The notes beneath the pieces are model-generated. The model ran no database searches and was not told the origin of the DNA. It saw only the letters and a list, made by a program, of their open reading frames with translations. DNA of 64,000 bases from Hexactinellida sp. DTS-2022 (taxonomy: Eukaryota; Porifera; Hexactinellida), in the NCBI GenBank assembly GCA_028753945.1, contig JAPNXP010000003.1:4216001-4280000 (forward strand), given 5' to 3'. Of this stretch, positions 1 through 12,098 are shown one piece after another; position 1 is the stretch's first letter; each line of letters starts with the position of its first letter. Position numbers and translations under genes: made by a program.

Positions 1-1640
1 TGGAAACTGTGCGATCCTCCATAAAGTGGTAGCTAAGGGGCGCTTTCCATCCTTAGATACCAAATGTCCTAGGAATTCCACTTCCTCATACCCGAAAGAA
101 CACTTCTCCACTCTTAGTTGAATTCCAGCCTCATTGAACCTCTCCAGTACGCCCTCCAGGTGGCTCAGATGCGCTTCGAAATCAGGTGAATGAATACATG
201 TGTCATCCACGAACGCCTGCACATTCGGGCATCCTCGGAGAGCCTGATCCACAGCTCTTTGGTAGGTCGCTTGTGAGTTCGAAAGACCAAATGGCATACG
301 GTTAAACTCGAATTGTCCCCGCGTTGATACAAACGAAGTGAGCTCCTTATATTCTTCCTTCACTGGTACACTCCAGTAAGCAGAAGCTCCATCCAATTTA
401 GAGAAAATCGTGCTCCCCCCTATTCGGTCAAAAATATCCCGTGCGTCTGGCATGGGGTAAGCATCCTTTTTCGTAACATCATTTAAGTCACGATAATCCA
501 CAGGGAAACGGTGCGATCCGTTCTTTTTTTTAACTAATATGACTCGGCTTGCCCATGGAGAGGTCGAGGGACGTATGATATTGTTTTGGAGCATCTCGTT
601 TATTTGTCTCGTTACCTCTGCTTCAATTTCAGGAGATACTCGGAGGGGACGATGTCGGACCGGGCGCTCGTCCAATAGCGTGATTACATGTTCTGTGGTC
701 TTGACCTCTCTAGGCTTCTTTGGATTATCCGCGAAAACCTCGCCCCATCTTTCCAATACTCGGTGTATCGCCGTAATTTCGCGCGGGGAGAGACTGGGAT
801 TTACGTTATATTTCGTAACCCTTGCACCCTTGACCTCTTTCACCTCCATTTGTACGACCTCGGCTCTCGTGACGGCCTGGCCACCCTGTACCATGGCTAA
901 GGAGCTTATCCAATGAGTCCCTAGCTTAACTTGCATCCTTTCCCAATCGAAAACCGTTTGTCGGAATAACGATAAGAATCGTCGGCCTAAAATCGCTGTC
1001 CTTGCGTTTGTATCCAAAACCTCTACTAAGTGATGTACCGGTTGACCATCTCCCACATCTATCGATACACGAGCCGTACCGCATACCGCTAGCGAGGCCC
1101 TACCCAGCCCATAGACTCGATCTTCTTTCGCCGTGTATGATATCCCCATCCTTTCGACAGTATTTCTGTCTACCACTGAAGGATCTGCCCCTGTGTCAAT
1201 TAATACATCTATCGCTTTGTTGTCCCATTTGACGGGTATCATCACTGCTGCATCTCTTACTACAGCATGTTTTGTAGTAGCGCTAAGCACTTTCCTTCCA
1301 GTTCCTGTGTGGTGACAGTCCCATACTGGGTGACCCTTCTCGTCACACTTTGGGCAGTGTCGCTCAGGGCATCGCGCCATGAAGTGTCTATCAGAGTTGC
1401 ATATATAGCAGCGAGAATTCTTTGTGTTTCGAAGTTGATTCCCTGAATATGACCTTCCTGCTCTGCCTCTACCCCTTCCATAACCACGATAGCTCGTCGC
1501 ACCCCTGTACTCTTCCTTAGACGTTACATATACCGTGTCCTGGTCATTCGTGACCTCATTCTGGTATTTCGATTCCGGTTTGATCGGATCAACTGATCCG
1601 TTTTTCCTGTTCCAATAGAGCGATCAGACCCAATTCCCTG
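1..1640 (-). CDS. Ty3/gypsy retrotransposon pol (zinc knuckles, protease, reverse transcriptase), partial
   Basis: An open frame with no stop runs leftward from about 1640 to the window edge, so the 3' part of pol lies outside. In order it shows two retroviral-type zinc knuckles (CYICNSDRHFMARC, then CPKCDEKGH, near 1330-1420), an aspartic protease motif LIDTGADPS near 1180-1210, and reverse transcriptase blocks: VDYRDLN, SKLDGASAYW, MPFGLSN, the catalytic AFVDDTCIHS and FLGHLV. The catalytic box is FVDD where most families have YVDD or YIDD. Protease before RT, with the FLGH motif, is the Ty3/gypsy arrangement. Its frame is offset +1 from the upstream Gag frame. RNase H and integrase would follow beyond position 1. 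The pol part itself looks undamaged, so the insertion may be fairly young. The clade within Ty3/gypsy was not determined. Confidence 0.9.
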
Positions 1641-2183
1641 TAACCAAAATCCATCGGAATCTCCTTTTGCACCAAAGCCGATTTTACCTTGATCAACAAC
1701 TCGCATGCTTCTTTAGTACCAACCTCCCCTTGTGCATCTAGCCATTGCCATTCGCGCAAAGGGGGCTGTACACTAATCGGGAGCTGAGAAACGAAAATGT
1801 TGTATGCTAACGTATTTGGTGCTTTGGCTTCCTGGACCAAATCCTTCATCCTATAAAATAAATCGTCTATGCTCTCTCCTGCTTGCCAATCAGTCTTGCG
1901 GAGTTCACGTAGGGCTCTAAGGGGATCCTTGGGGGGTCGATTTTTTCATTAACGTTTCAAACGCCGCTCCCAAATCATCTGCTTCTCGATTCTCTTCTAT
2001 TACCTCAATCACCAGCTTGCGTTCCGCGTAAGTCCGGTTGACAAAGTTCGCCAACATCTGCAACGCCTTTAGGACTCCACCTTCGGTAGCACGCAGTCTA
2101 GCTGTGGCAGCTTCGAATAGGGGTTTCCAATCCTGGATACGTTCGCCGGGTTTTAGAGTAGGAGCGGAAATTCCTACAGCCAT
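1589..2183 (-). pseudogene. Ty3/gypsy gag, frame broken
   Basis: The reading starts at an ATG at 2183 (MAVGISAPTLKPGERI) and encodes a Gag-like helical protein. It stops near 1917 because the frame shifts in a run of six C (G on the plus strand) at about 1930. It resumes one frame over (DLFYRMKDLVQEAKAP to LLEQEKRIS) and ends at about 1589. Short patterns such as DWKPLFEAATARL and LFYRMKDLVQEA resemble Gag of animal Ty3/gypsy elements, but the call rests mainly on the adjoining zinc knuckles and pol. The first shift looks like an indel in a homopolymer. The second, at the Gag/zinc-knuckle boundary, is +1 and has no canonical slippery heptamer, so whether it is programmed or a lesion is unclear. 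Confidence 0.7.
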
Positions 2184-2420
2184 TTGAACAATTATATTTG
2201 TGTCGGGAATTAACCTTTACGATCACGATAGTTGGGACGGTAAACTGTAATCCGTAAGAAATATAATTGTAGTTCAAAAGTATATACGTACACTAAAGCG
2301 AGTACTAATACATATTCTACATTAACTAATCTAGCTAACAACTAAATCTTCGTCACAGTACCATTATACGATAGGTGAATGTATAATGCCATCGTACGTT
2401 AGAGGATCATATGGGAAAAA
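2184..2420 (-). other. Leader of the gypsy element; LTR not resolved
   Basis: This lies upstream of gag and should hold the primer-binding site and 5' LTR of the minus-strand element. No TG...CA boundary or tRNA-complementary site could be set by eye, and the partner LTR lies outside the window. Confidence 0.3.
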
Positions 2421-2635
2421 CGTATAATCATCATACGACGTATAACGTATAACGATTTTATACGATTTTCATCACACGTTATCATACGTTACCATACGTT
2501 ATCATACGTTCATTATACGTTACCATACGTTCATCAAACGTTACCATATGTTCATCATACGCTACCATATGTTCAACATGCGTTACCATACGTTCATCAT
2601 ACGTTGCCATAAGTTCATCATGCGTTCATCGGGGA
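2420..2635. repeat. Tandem array of TACGTT-type words
   Basis: Degenerate repeats of about 10-12 bases built on CATACGTT, alternating as ATCATACGTT and ACCATACGTT. The unit is partly palindromic (AACGTATG/CATACGTT). It abuts the gypsy leader and may lie in or beside its LTR. No coding potential. Confidence 0.75.
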
Positions 2636-2881
2636 GGGTTTATCTGTTCATGTGGTGTCGGCGTTTTGGAGTATCGGTGGAATTGCAGCGGGGTATTGCT
2701 TATGAAATGATTTATCATTTATGACTATGCCAGTTACATTTGTTGGATTCATGATAGTGTTATGTAGCGAAGAAACCTGTCGTCATTAGCATCACTAATT
2801 GGATGGGCTTTAACGTACAATACAATAGCATCTTAGTTTACTGTCAGTATATAGGATTAGTTACTAGCCTTATACTTAGTT

Positions 2882-3495
2882 TTTACTGTGCGGACTATAC
2901 TACAGTATAGTGGCCCAGTTCTAATCTTAGTGCTTTGGTATATTATAATAATACTGTGCCGACTATACTATAGTATAGTGGCCCAGTATTGGTCTTAGTG
3001 CTTTGGTTATTATTATTACTGTGCCGACTATACTATAGTATAGTGCCCAGTATTGGTCTTAGTGCTTTGGTTATTACTGTGCCGACTATACTATAGTATA
3101 GTGACCCAGTATTGTTACTGTGCCGACTATACTATAGTATAGTGGCCCAGTATTGGAATCACTGCCTTTATTTTTATTTTTTACTGTGCCGACTATAGTA
3201 TAGTATAGTGGCCCAGTATTGAAATCACTGCCTTTATTATTTTTATTATTATTACTGTGCCGACTATACTATAGTATAGTGGCCCAGTTCTAATCTTACT
3301 GCCTTTAATATTATTATTACTGTGCCGATTATACTATAGTATAGTGGCCCCGTATTGGAATCACTGCCTTTATTACTGTGCCGACTATACTATAGTATAG
3401 TGGCCCAGTATTGGTCTTAGTGCTTTGGTATATTATTACTGTGCCGACTATACTATAGTATAGTGGCCCAGTATTGGAATCACTGCCTTGGTATA
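2882..3495. repeat. Ten-copy tandem array with a palindromic core
   Basis: About ten units of 42-71 bp share the core ACTGTGCCGACTATAC followed by TATAGTATAGTGGCCCAG. The core contains the self-complementary ACTATACTATAGTATAGT. Between cores are AT-rich linkers of two types (TATTGGTCTTAGTGCTTTGG and TATTGGAATCACTGCCTTTA). A single reverse-strand unit lies at about 43580-43640 beside the same flanking sequence, so the array is part of a larger dispersed repeat. The spacing varies and the linkers are related, which argues against a CRISPR array. Confidence 0.85.
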
Positions 3496-4558
3496 TTTTT
3501 TATCCGTAGCCTCTCCACAGAACAGAGTTTTATTTACTAAGAGGCCAAATTTTCAGGATATGTGTCTCATGGGTTACAGATGTGCACCTGGGGTCATGAT
3601 TTTTTATTACATTTTTTTGACACATTTTTGCACCTGTTTAATTTTGAAACAGCAACAATAAATAGTACCCGAAATTAAATTTATATGCATTCGTTAGAGA
3701 ATTAAATTCTACACCTTTTCACAGTGCACGAATTTTCAAAATGGGCTTCATTAGTGCCACAATTGACTTGCAAGTTTCCTTTGTTTACTAACACTTCAGT
3801 TCAATTGAAAGTGTTAAATCTAATTCTATTGTTTCAACTCGTTACTATTATATTGATTCAACTTGTGAGATCGAGTAGGCTTCTATTTTCCAATTGAAAA
3901 CTAAGATTCTACATTCCATAACAACGACAGATTATGTGATTATATTTCCTTCTGCAAGAATACTCTTGCACTGTTAATATACTGACGTAATTAATTATAA
4001 TTAATTAAGTCAGTATATGACTTATTGAGATGCTCCCAATTTGTTTATTAGGGGTTATCGAGTGTGCGGAATTGAAATTTGATAGCCAAATTAATAGATA
4101 TTAATTATGACAAAATAATTAAACTTAATAAATATAAGTTGACATTGAAATTGGTGTTAAATTAGGAATAATTATTTAAACTAATTAATTAAATATCATA
4201 AATCTCAGAGATCATAGAAGATAGAAACAAACTTTCAATTTATCAATTGGTCCTTAGGGCACGTGTCACCTATACAAGTGGGTCTTGACACCTTGAGGTG
4301 ATGATGACATCGTTAAAAAAATGTGTTTTTACAATTTTGATAATTCGATATTTAAAATGGGTTAGTTGATGTTGGGTGATGACCCAACACTCACATAAAA
4401 AATGCTGAGTCATCAGCTATTATATTCTACTCAAACTTGAATATCTCTAAAATGAAGTGAGCAAAATGGAAACTTCCACCACTCTAAGGGTCGATGCCTT
4501 CTGTAACACCTTTTTGAAATAATTTAACACCTTCATAGTGATGATGACATGGCGAAAA

Positions 4559-4686
4559 AAAAAATCCAAAATTGCATCCTGTGCCGACAGCCTGTTCCTT
4601 TGGAGGCACTATCAATAAACCACCACCAAAATATAGTGCCACCAAAGGAACATGCGTCGGCACAGGCTGCAATTTTGGATTTTATT
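4559..4686. repeat. Hairpin 1 of the tandem array
   Basis: A near-perfect inverted repeat: AAAATCCAAAATTGCA...GCCTGTGCCGACAG on the left and its complement on the right, with a loop of about 25 bases around AATAAACCACCACCAAAATA. The stem is about 50 bp. Confidence 0.9.
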
Positions 4687-5761
4687 TTTTTATTATTGGT
4701 CCGTAGCCTCTCTACTGAACAGAGTTTAATTAACTAAGAACCCAAAATTTCAGGACAGGTGTCTCATGGGTTACAGATGTGCACCTGGGGTCACGATTTT
4801 TACTACATTTTTTTGGACACATTTTTGCACCTGTTTAATATTAGAAAAAGAACAATAAATAGTGTTCAAATATTTAATTTATATGCATTCGATAGAGAAT
4901 TAAAATCTACACCTTTTCACAGTGCACGAATTTTTAAATTGAGTTTCGTTTGTGCCACAATTGAGTTGCAAGTTTCCTTTGTTTACTAACACTTCAGTTC
5001 AATTGAAGTGTTAAATCGAATTCTATTGTTTCAACTTGTGATAATTCTATTGATTCAACTTGTGAGATCGAGTAGGCTTCTATTTTCTAATTGAAAACTA
5101 AGATTTTACATTCCATAACAACAACAGATTATGTGATTATATTTATTTCTGCTAGGAATATTCTTGAACAATGGATACATGAGATATTTAATTCTAATTA
5201 ATTCGCTCTGTGTTTAACTTAGAGAAACGGTTCCAATTAGATTATTAGGGTATCGAGTGCGCTGAATTCAAATATGATAATGAAATTAAATTTAAATAAA
5301 TTATTATAGCAAATAATTGAACTTAATTTATTTTGATGTAAATAATATTGGTGCTAAATTATCTTAGATTAATTAAATATTTATACTAATTATCTAAATT
5401 TCATTAATCTCAGAAATGATACAAGATAGAAACAAACTTTAAATTTATCAATTGGTCCTTATGGCACGTACCACCTATACAAGTGGATCTTGACACCTTG
5501 AGGTGATGATGGCATCGTCAAAAAAATGTATTTTTACAATTTTGTGAATTAAATAATCCGCATGGGTTGGGTGGAGTTGGGTGAATACCCAACACGCACC
5601 TAAAAAATGCTGACTCAGCAACATATTATATTCTACTGAAACTTGAATATCTCTCAAATGAAGTGAGCTAAATGGAAACTTCCACCACTCTAAGGGTCGA
5701 TGCCTTCTGTAACACCTTTTTGAAATACTTTAACACCTTCATAGTGATGATAACATGGCGA

Positions 5762-5889
5762 AAAAAAAATCCAAAATTGCAGCCTGTGCCGACAGCATGT
5801 TCCTTTGGAGGCACTATCAATAAACCACCACCAAAATATAGTGCCACCAAAGGAATATGCGTCGGCACAGGCTTCAATTTTGGATTTTT
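5762..5889. repeat. Hairpin 2 of the tandem array
   Basis: Same inverted repeat as at 4559, with the stem GCAGCCTGTGCCGACAGCAT and its complement around ATAGTGCCACCAAAGGAATA. It closes the second array unit. Confidence 0.9.
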
Positions 5890-6544
5890 ATTATTTCTCC
5901 GTATACGGTACCTGCCCTCACCTTTATACATTAAGGGATAAAAGTAGGCATGTAGGTGCGGAGTGACCGTCTAATTTGCACCTGGGTTTACGATTTCCGT
6001 TCAAAATTTCTTAACACCTATTTAATCTAATTAAACCTCATAACATTAAATAATAAATAGTGAGCTTGATAAAATTTGCATATTTGGATAGATAATTAAA
6101 TTCTACACCTTTTCACAGTGTACGAATTTTCAAATTGGGCTTAGTTTGTGCCACAATTGAGTTGAAAATTTCTTTTGTTTACTCACACTTCAATTTCAGT
6201 AAACTGTTAAATCTTACTCTATTGATTCAACTCGCGATAATTAAACTGATTCAACTTATATATTCCAGCTGGCTTCTGTTTAATTGTAGTATTACTATAC
6301 AATGGATCAAATAAAATCTAATAATATAAGGAATTTATTGACTTTACTCAAATCACCGTGGATAACATTGCTAAAATAAATAACTAATAATATAATTTAT
6401 TATCAATACATAATGAATGAATGGCAGTAAACTCAAGATGGTTTATGATGGAAACAAACTTCAAATTTATCTACCGTTCCTTTTGACTCGGACTAATTAA
6501 CAAATGGTTCTTGTCACCTTAAAGCGTTGATGACTTGGCGAAAA

Positions 6545-6664
6545 AAATACAAAATTGAAGCCTGTGCCGACAGCATGTTCCTTTGGAGGCACTATAAATA
6601 AACAACCAACAAAATATAGTGCCACCAAAGGACATGCGTCGGCACAGGCTGCAATTTTGGATTT
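6545..6664. repeat. Hairpin 3 of the tandem array
   Basis: Same hairpin family in the shorter unit subtype. The loop reads AATAAACAACCAACAAAATA. A few stem mismatches are present. Confidence 0.9.
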
Positions 6665-7336
6665 TATTATTATTTTTTCTCCGTAGACGGTGCCCTGGCC
6701 AGAGCTTAATTGTTGATAGGCTGAAACTTGGCATGTAGGTGCGATGGGACCGTCTAATTTGCACCTGGGGTTACGATTTTTGAATAACAAATTTTTGACA
6801 CATCTTTAACACCTTTCAAAATTTGTCTGGTCCATAACTCAAAAAATGTTTTACTAAACCCCCAATTTGTATTTTACCATTGGATTCATCATAAAATTCT
6901 GCGTCTGATGGGATAAGAGAATTTTCAATAAAGGGTTTAATTTCTGCCATAATTGGGGGTTGAAATCTCTTTGTTACTCACACTTCAATTTCAGTAAACT
7001 GTTAAATCTAGTTCTATTGTTTCAACTTGTAATAATTATATTGATTCATCTTATAAATTCCAGCTGGCTCCTATTTAATTGTAGTATTACTATACAATGG
7101 ATTAAATAAAATAATATAATATAAGGAATTTGTTGACTCAACACAACTCACCGTGGATAACATTGCTAATATAATTAACTATTAATATAATTTATTATTA
7201 ATACATAATGAATGAATGGCATTAAACTCAAGATGGTCTATGATAGAAACAAACTTCAAATTTATCTACCGTTCCTTGTGACTCGGACCAATTAACAAAT
7301 GGTTCTTGACACCTTGAGGAGTTGATGACTTTGCGA

Positions 7337-7463
7337 AAAAAAATCCAAAATTGCAGCATGGGCCGACAGCATGCTCCTTTGGAGGCACTATCAATAAACA
7401 ACCAACAAAATATAGTGCCACCAAAGGAACATGCGTCGGCACAGGCTGCAATTTTGGATTTTT
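7337..7463. repeat. Hairpin 4 of the tandem array
   Basis: Same hairpin family. The left stem reads GCAGCATGGGCCGACAGCAT, with a substitution relative to hairpins 1-3 that is not compensated in the right arm. Confidence 0.9.
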
Positions 7464-7931
7464 TTATTTTTTATTTCTCCGTAGACGGTGCCCTGCCCAG
7501 AGTTTTATAGTTGATGGGCTGAAACTTGGCGTATAGGTTCGATGGGACCGTTTAATTTGCACCTCGGGTTAAGATTTTTCAACAAAAAATTTTGGACACA
7601 TTTTTAACACCTTTTTAAGAATCTTTGGTCCATAACTCTAAAAATGATATACTAAACCCTCAATTTTTATTTTACCATTGGATTCACCATAAAATTCTGC
7701 GTCGGATGGGAGACGACAGAATTTAATAATGGGTTTAATTCATGCCATAAATGGAGGTTTAAATTCCCTTTGTTGACTAACACTTCAATTCAATTGAAAG
7801 TGTTAAATCAAATTCTATTGTTTCAACTCGTTATTATTATATTAACTCAACTTGTGAGATCGAGTAGGCTTCTAATTTCAATTGAAAAAAAATATTTTAT
7901 ATTTCCATAGCCTACTCTATATAAGGCCTAC

Positions 7932-8727
7932 CATGGCCTTCTATATTATACGGCTAGATAAGTCAAGTATTTGCCATTTTATTTCCAGGCCAGTGTTTAC
8001 TTTCTAATTGCTCGTAAAATAAATCACCTATTGTCATGGAATAAACTAAACTTAGGTTTTCAAATACGCTGGAAACATCTAAAATACTTTTGTGAATGAT
8101 TTCTCATCAGATTTAACCACAATGACGTAATCAAATATACATACCCATATATGGTAATTAATACTAATTATTAAGTAGAGATTTGAATTAGAGATTTTGT
8201 GAACATTAGCTAAATAAGTCCCAAGAACGGTCATTAAACTGACTGGGCAACATGTACGTCGTCAAACAGCACTTTTAAGCCTTAGATTAAAATCTAATTA
8301 TACATTTCAAAAAAATACAAAACATATGGTTTGATAACAATAGCATAATTATTTACTTACATTGACGTTGAAAAGTATTTGAGTGAAGGAATGACATAAT
8401 TTGTTACTGTAGTTAGTTTTTTTACAAGAAAAATGCATTAGGATAAAACGGCAAAGTTAGATTCCCAAATTATCTAAAAAATTAACATTTATTTAACATG
8501 ATTGCCATATATGGGTATGTATATTTGATTACGTCATTGTGGTTAAATACGATGAGAAATCATTCTCAAAAGTATTTTAGATGTTTCCGGCATATTTGAA
8601 AACCTAAGTTTAGTTTATTCCATGACAATAGGTGATTTATTTTACGAGCAATTAGAAAGTAAACACTGGCCTGGAAATAAAATTGCAAATACTTGACTTA
8701 TCTAGCCGTATTATATAGTAGGCCATG
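7932..8727. mobile_element. P-related MITE, family A, nested in the P element's left terminal repeat
   Basis: A 796 bp non-coding element with inverted arms of about 250 bp. The ends read CATGGCCT(A/T)CTATATTATAC and complement. It is flanked by the 7-base duplication GGCCTAC (7925-7931 and 8728-8734), which splits the P element's own terminal repeat. A nearly identical copy lies at 25494-26302. Its ends share CATRGCCTnCT with the P element, so it was probably mobilised by a P-type transposase. Confidence 0.88.
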
Positions 8728-8979
8728 GGCCTACCATCAAAGCTGATATTTTGCACCAAGGATGAAGTAGTGTACGATATTATTATTGACCCATAGATAT
8801 TTACATTTATCTCTGTACAGTTAGAAATATTTTAAAAATAGTTGGATCAACTTGTTACTGATTTTTGTTAATTTTTGTAATTAATTAATACAATTCTCCT
8901 TCCACCGATATTTTAAGCACTTCCTAGTACTATATTTGACTTTGTTGCTTTTTAATAGTTAGATATTTAATTTTTCTCA

Positions 8980-11150
8980 ATGCCGAACTGTTCTGCCCCT
9001 GGTTGTAGGGGTAATTATACCCCAGAAGAGCGCGTCCCAATTTTTAAACTTCCAAATGGTCCACCTGAGTTACGACATGCCTGGATACGTGCTCTCCATC
9101 GTGAGGATATTTCTGACCTCAAAATGGTGTATGTGTGTGCTAAGCATTTCCGAAGGAAGATATTCAATATTTTCACACGGTACCCAGAGGAGATGGCACA
9201 TCCTATGAGCAGGGGCGTCAGAAGGGGGGGCACAGGGGGGCACGTGCCCCCCCTCATCTGTGCATCCCCTCGCCTGTGCCCCCTTCCCCTGTCCAAATAG
9301 ATGAAATAACAACACCAATGATACACATGAGTTCAAATGTCATGATGCCACTGCTCTTATCCGAAGTGAAACTATCAAAAAAACATAAAATCACGTTGGG
9401 TTTTATACTACATGAATTAGCTTTTTGTCTGTGCCCCCTCTAAATTCTGATTGCCCCCTCCCCAATTTCACGCTTCCGACGCCCCTGCCTATGAGGTCCC
9501 GCGAGGAAGACCCAAATTAAATCCTGGCGCTGCCCCCTCTCTCCTTCCTGGTTGTCCGTCTTATTATTCCTCTTCCCCTTCAATTAGAATCAAACGAACT
9601 CGATTCTCTTGCGACTCCAAAGAGGAAGATTTATTGAACCAAGCAACTAATCTCAGCTTGAGATCAGAGAATACAGAAATGGAGAAGTTTCGTGTTGGTT
9701 GTATACAAGAAATATGAGATAGGTTAGCTTTGATAACAATCCCAACTGACTGGTTAGTTTGGATTCAAACAGATAATTGTGTGAGATTTTTTTACTAAGA
9801 TGGAAAATCATAATATTTGTGCAGATGTTTATCTTGAAATAAATTCTTTTTTATCTGTGAACGGATATATATATGGGGAATCCATTTCTCTCCCACTTAT
9901 CTCTATCACTGATATCCGACAAATTGAAACGATGTTTACAGAGATTACTCTGAAACTTAGCTCTTCCCCTCAGAAGAAACATCCTCACCATATCTCTAAA
10001 GCAAAATAACATATTGAGGAGGCCATCTGATAATAAAAGAAAACTCTATGTAACTTTTGACTTTGTGCACATTTTGAAAAGTATTCGAAACAACTGGTTG
10101 AATCAGAAAGATATTCGGAAAACCTTTCACTTTCCCAACTTTCAGAACATTAAACTGGATTACTGTGTGTATCCTGTTCAAGTTTACTCTGCATCTTTTA
10201 GTGTTGTGCGTCTCAGCTATAATTTAGAGAAATAATCCTTAGCTAAGTTAGCTCCTAGCTTGACTATCAAAGCTTGTTATCCTTCTGCTATTGAGCGCCA
10301 AAATGTGAAACTTGTTTTGAAAGTATTCAACGAATTAACTGCTGCAGCTCTGAAGTTACAGAATGAACTCCGTAACCAAGAAGACCGAAACAATACACAC
10401 GACTTTGTTAAAATGCTTCTTCAAATTTGGAAACTTTTCAAAATAAATTCCCCACTTAAAGGTAAACGTTTGAATGATGATATCTCAAGACCTATAACAT
10501 ACCAGGACGAACGATTTTCATTCTTAGCTTGTGTTGTTATTTGGTTAGAGACTTTGCCAGGAAATGTAGGAAAGTTAAGTAAACAAACGTTTACCAGTTT
10601 TAAACATGCTTGTACTGTATTACCTCAGTCAACTAAGCATTTAACTGGATTTTGTGGATTTAACTATCTTTTGACATCCTTTTACAGACAGATCCATTGA
10701 AACATCACTTTGGCCTATATATTCAATTCAGACATTTATTGATTCATACTCATCCCTTGATACGAATAATGGCGATGAAATTGATGTCCAACTAGTCTGG
10801 GATGAAATTGATGATCTAACTTCCATTGAATGTAGTTTACAGACTCTTCAGTCATTAGCTTTTATTGCTGGTTATGCAGTACATAAATATATTTTAAAAA
10901 CTCAGCCATGTCATGTTTGCATTGATCTTTTGACCATTGACAAAGACTTTATCTTTGATGAAGATTCACAACCCGAGTTCAGGCTTTTACAATTAACTGA
11001 CCGTGGTGGCCTAAAGTATCCATCTGAGTTTATCCTCGAATCTATAGTAACTTTATGGAAGATGTTAATTGCAATTGAAAGCAAAGACAACTTGTTGGCG
11101 ATATTGATGCAAGGTCATCCAGAAAAATTACTGTGGAAGTAACCTTGATA
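8980..11150 (+). pseudogene. THAP9/P-element-type transposase, degenerate
   Basis: The ATG at 8980 opens a THAP zinc-finger domain (C2CH): MPNCSAPGC, then KLPNGPPELRHAWIRALHR and VCAKHF. A one-base loss after KHFR shifts the frame; in the next frame it continues EDIQYFHTVPRGDGTSYEV and, across a MITE at 9210-9487, VPRGRPKLNPGAAPSLLPG, the usual THAP C-terminal signature. Later pieces match the P transposase body: TFDFVHILKSIRNNWLNQK near 10050-10110, GKLSKQTFTSFKHACTVLP near 10570-10630, then, after another shift, QTDPLKHHFGLY near 10690. The CxxC-containing tail HVCIDLLTIDK lies near 10910. In this family the THAP domain binds the element's DNA and an RNase H-like core cuts it. At least three frameshifts or stops and one insertion make it non-functional. 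Confidence 0.85.
9210..9487. mobile_element. hAT-type MITE inside the THAP domain coding region
   Basis: 278 bp with ends CAGGGGCGTC...GACGCCCCTG and a perfect 8-base duplication CCTATGAG (9202-9209 and 9488-9495). The interior is rich in GGGGGGCAC/GTGCCCCC words. Removing one duplication copy rejoins the THAP frame at DGTSYEVPRG. Confidence 0.92.
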
Positions 11151-11623
11151 TTCTTAGAAGAGACTGATGCGATTGCTAAATCGAGTTGCATTTCTTGTGG
11201 TGTCTCTATTTTACTATCCTAAAAAATCTTATTTTCACTTGGGCAACTGTTTACTAGCTAACAAGGTTAATAATTATAACTCCGCTGTTGCATCTAAAGG
11301 AATAGAAAAGCGAAAACTGAAGAAGTTCTCACATTAATGAAATACACCAGAAGGCTACTCTTCTATTATTATTATTGTTATTAGTATTGTTATTTGAACC
11401 CACATTATTATTTATGTATTCTTATCATTGTTGTTAAGTAAGCAATAAAGAAGACTCAATAGAGAAAATCTATTAATTTACTAGAATTATTTAGTACTAT
11501 AACAAATTAATTTCTAAATGAAGTTGAAAACATTGAACTGTGTTTATCACTTTCTCATCGTACACTACTTCATCCATGGTACATTTGATGGTAGGCCTTA
11601 TATAGAGGAGGCTATGATATTTC

Positions 11624-12098
11624 ATAACAACGACAGATTATGTGATTATATTTCCTTCTGCAAGAATACTCTTGCACTGTTAATATACTGACGTAATTAA
11701 TTATAATTAATTTAGTTAGTATACGACTTATATAGATGCTTCCAATTTGTTTATTAGGGGTTATCGAGTGTGCGGAATTGAAATTTGATAGCCAAATTAA
11801 TTAATTAATTATTTATGACAAATAATTTAACTTAATAATTGTAAGTTGACATTGAAATTGGTGTTATATTATAAATAATATTAATAATTATTTATACTAA
11901 TTAATTAAATATCATAAATATCAGAGATTATAGAAGATAGAAACAAATTTCAAATATATCAATTAATCCTTATGCCACGTAACACCTCTACAAATGTGTC
12001 TTGACACCTTGAGGTTGTTGATGACATCGTAAATAATGTGTTTTCACAATTTTGTGTAGTATATAATTCAAATGGTTTGGTTGGTGTTGGGTGATGAC
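11624..12098 (+). repeat. Continuation of the hairpin array unit after the P element
   Basis: Matches 3917-4420 (ATAACAACGACAGATTATG onward) and ends at the truncated MITE at 12099, before any hairpin is reached. Confidence 0.8.

Larger units (their letters stand above)
3500..7900 (+). repeat. Tandem array of 0.8-1.2 kb units each ending in a long hairpin
   Basis: At least four units start with CCGTAG at about 3505, 4700, 6680 and 7478, plus a divergent start (CTCCGTATACGG) at 5895. Each contains a GGGTTACGATTTTT-like block, a TTTACTAACACTTCA block and TTGTTTCAACT. Each closes with a GATGACATGGCGAAAAA run leading into a hairpin (separate entries). Units 1-2 and units 3-4 form two subtypes of about 1.2 and 0.8 kb. 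No open frame is shared by the units. The array continues after the P element at 11624 and again at 12890. Reverse-strand copies occur at 39200-40060 and 40500-43640. Confidence 0.85.
7906..11616 (+). mobile_element. P-type DNA transposon, complete ends, inactive
   Basis: The left end CATAGCCTACTCTATATAAG (7906) and right end (complement, ending 11616) form terminal inverted repeats of about 29 bp. Similarity continues inward past GGATGAAGTAGTGTACGAT. The 7-base target duplication ATATTTC lies at 7899-7905 and 11617-11623. The host sequence on both sides is an array unit that is uninterrupted in other copies (compare about 3917 and 5115), which confirms the ends. Without the nested 796 bp MITE and its duplication the element is about 2.9 kb, the usual size of P elements. 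It encodes a THAP-domain transposase, now broken. A start with CATA/CATG also matches P-element ends. Confidence 0.88.

Noticed and set aside
2882-3495. CRISPR-like appearance (repeated palindromic unit with spacers)
   Set aside because: Spacers are related to each other and vary in length, unit spacing is irregular, there are no cas genes, and the surroundings are animal DNA.
4559-7463. Short frames through the hairpins (QPVPTHVPLVALYF-type on both strands)
   Set aside because: Both strands read alike because the sequence is an inverted repeat; not coding.
3500-7900. Helitron interpretation of the hairpin units
   Set aside because: No TC...CTRR ends and the stem is far longer than the Helitron 3' hairpin; left unassigned.
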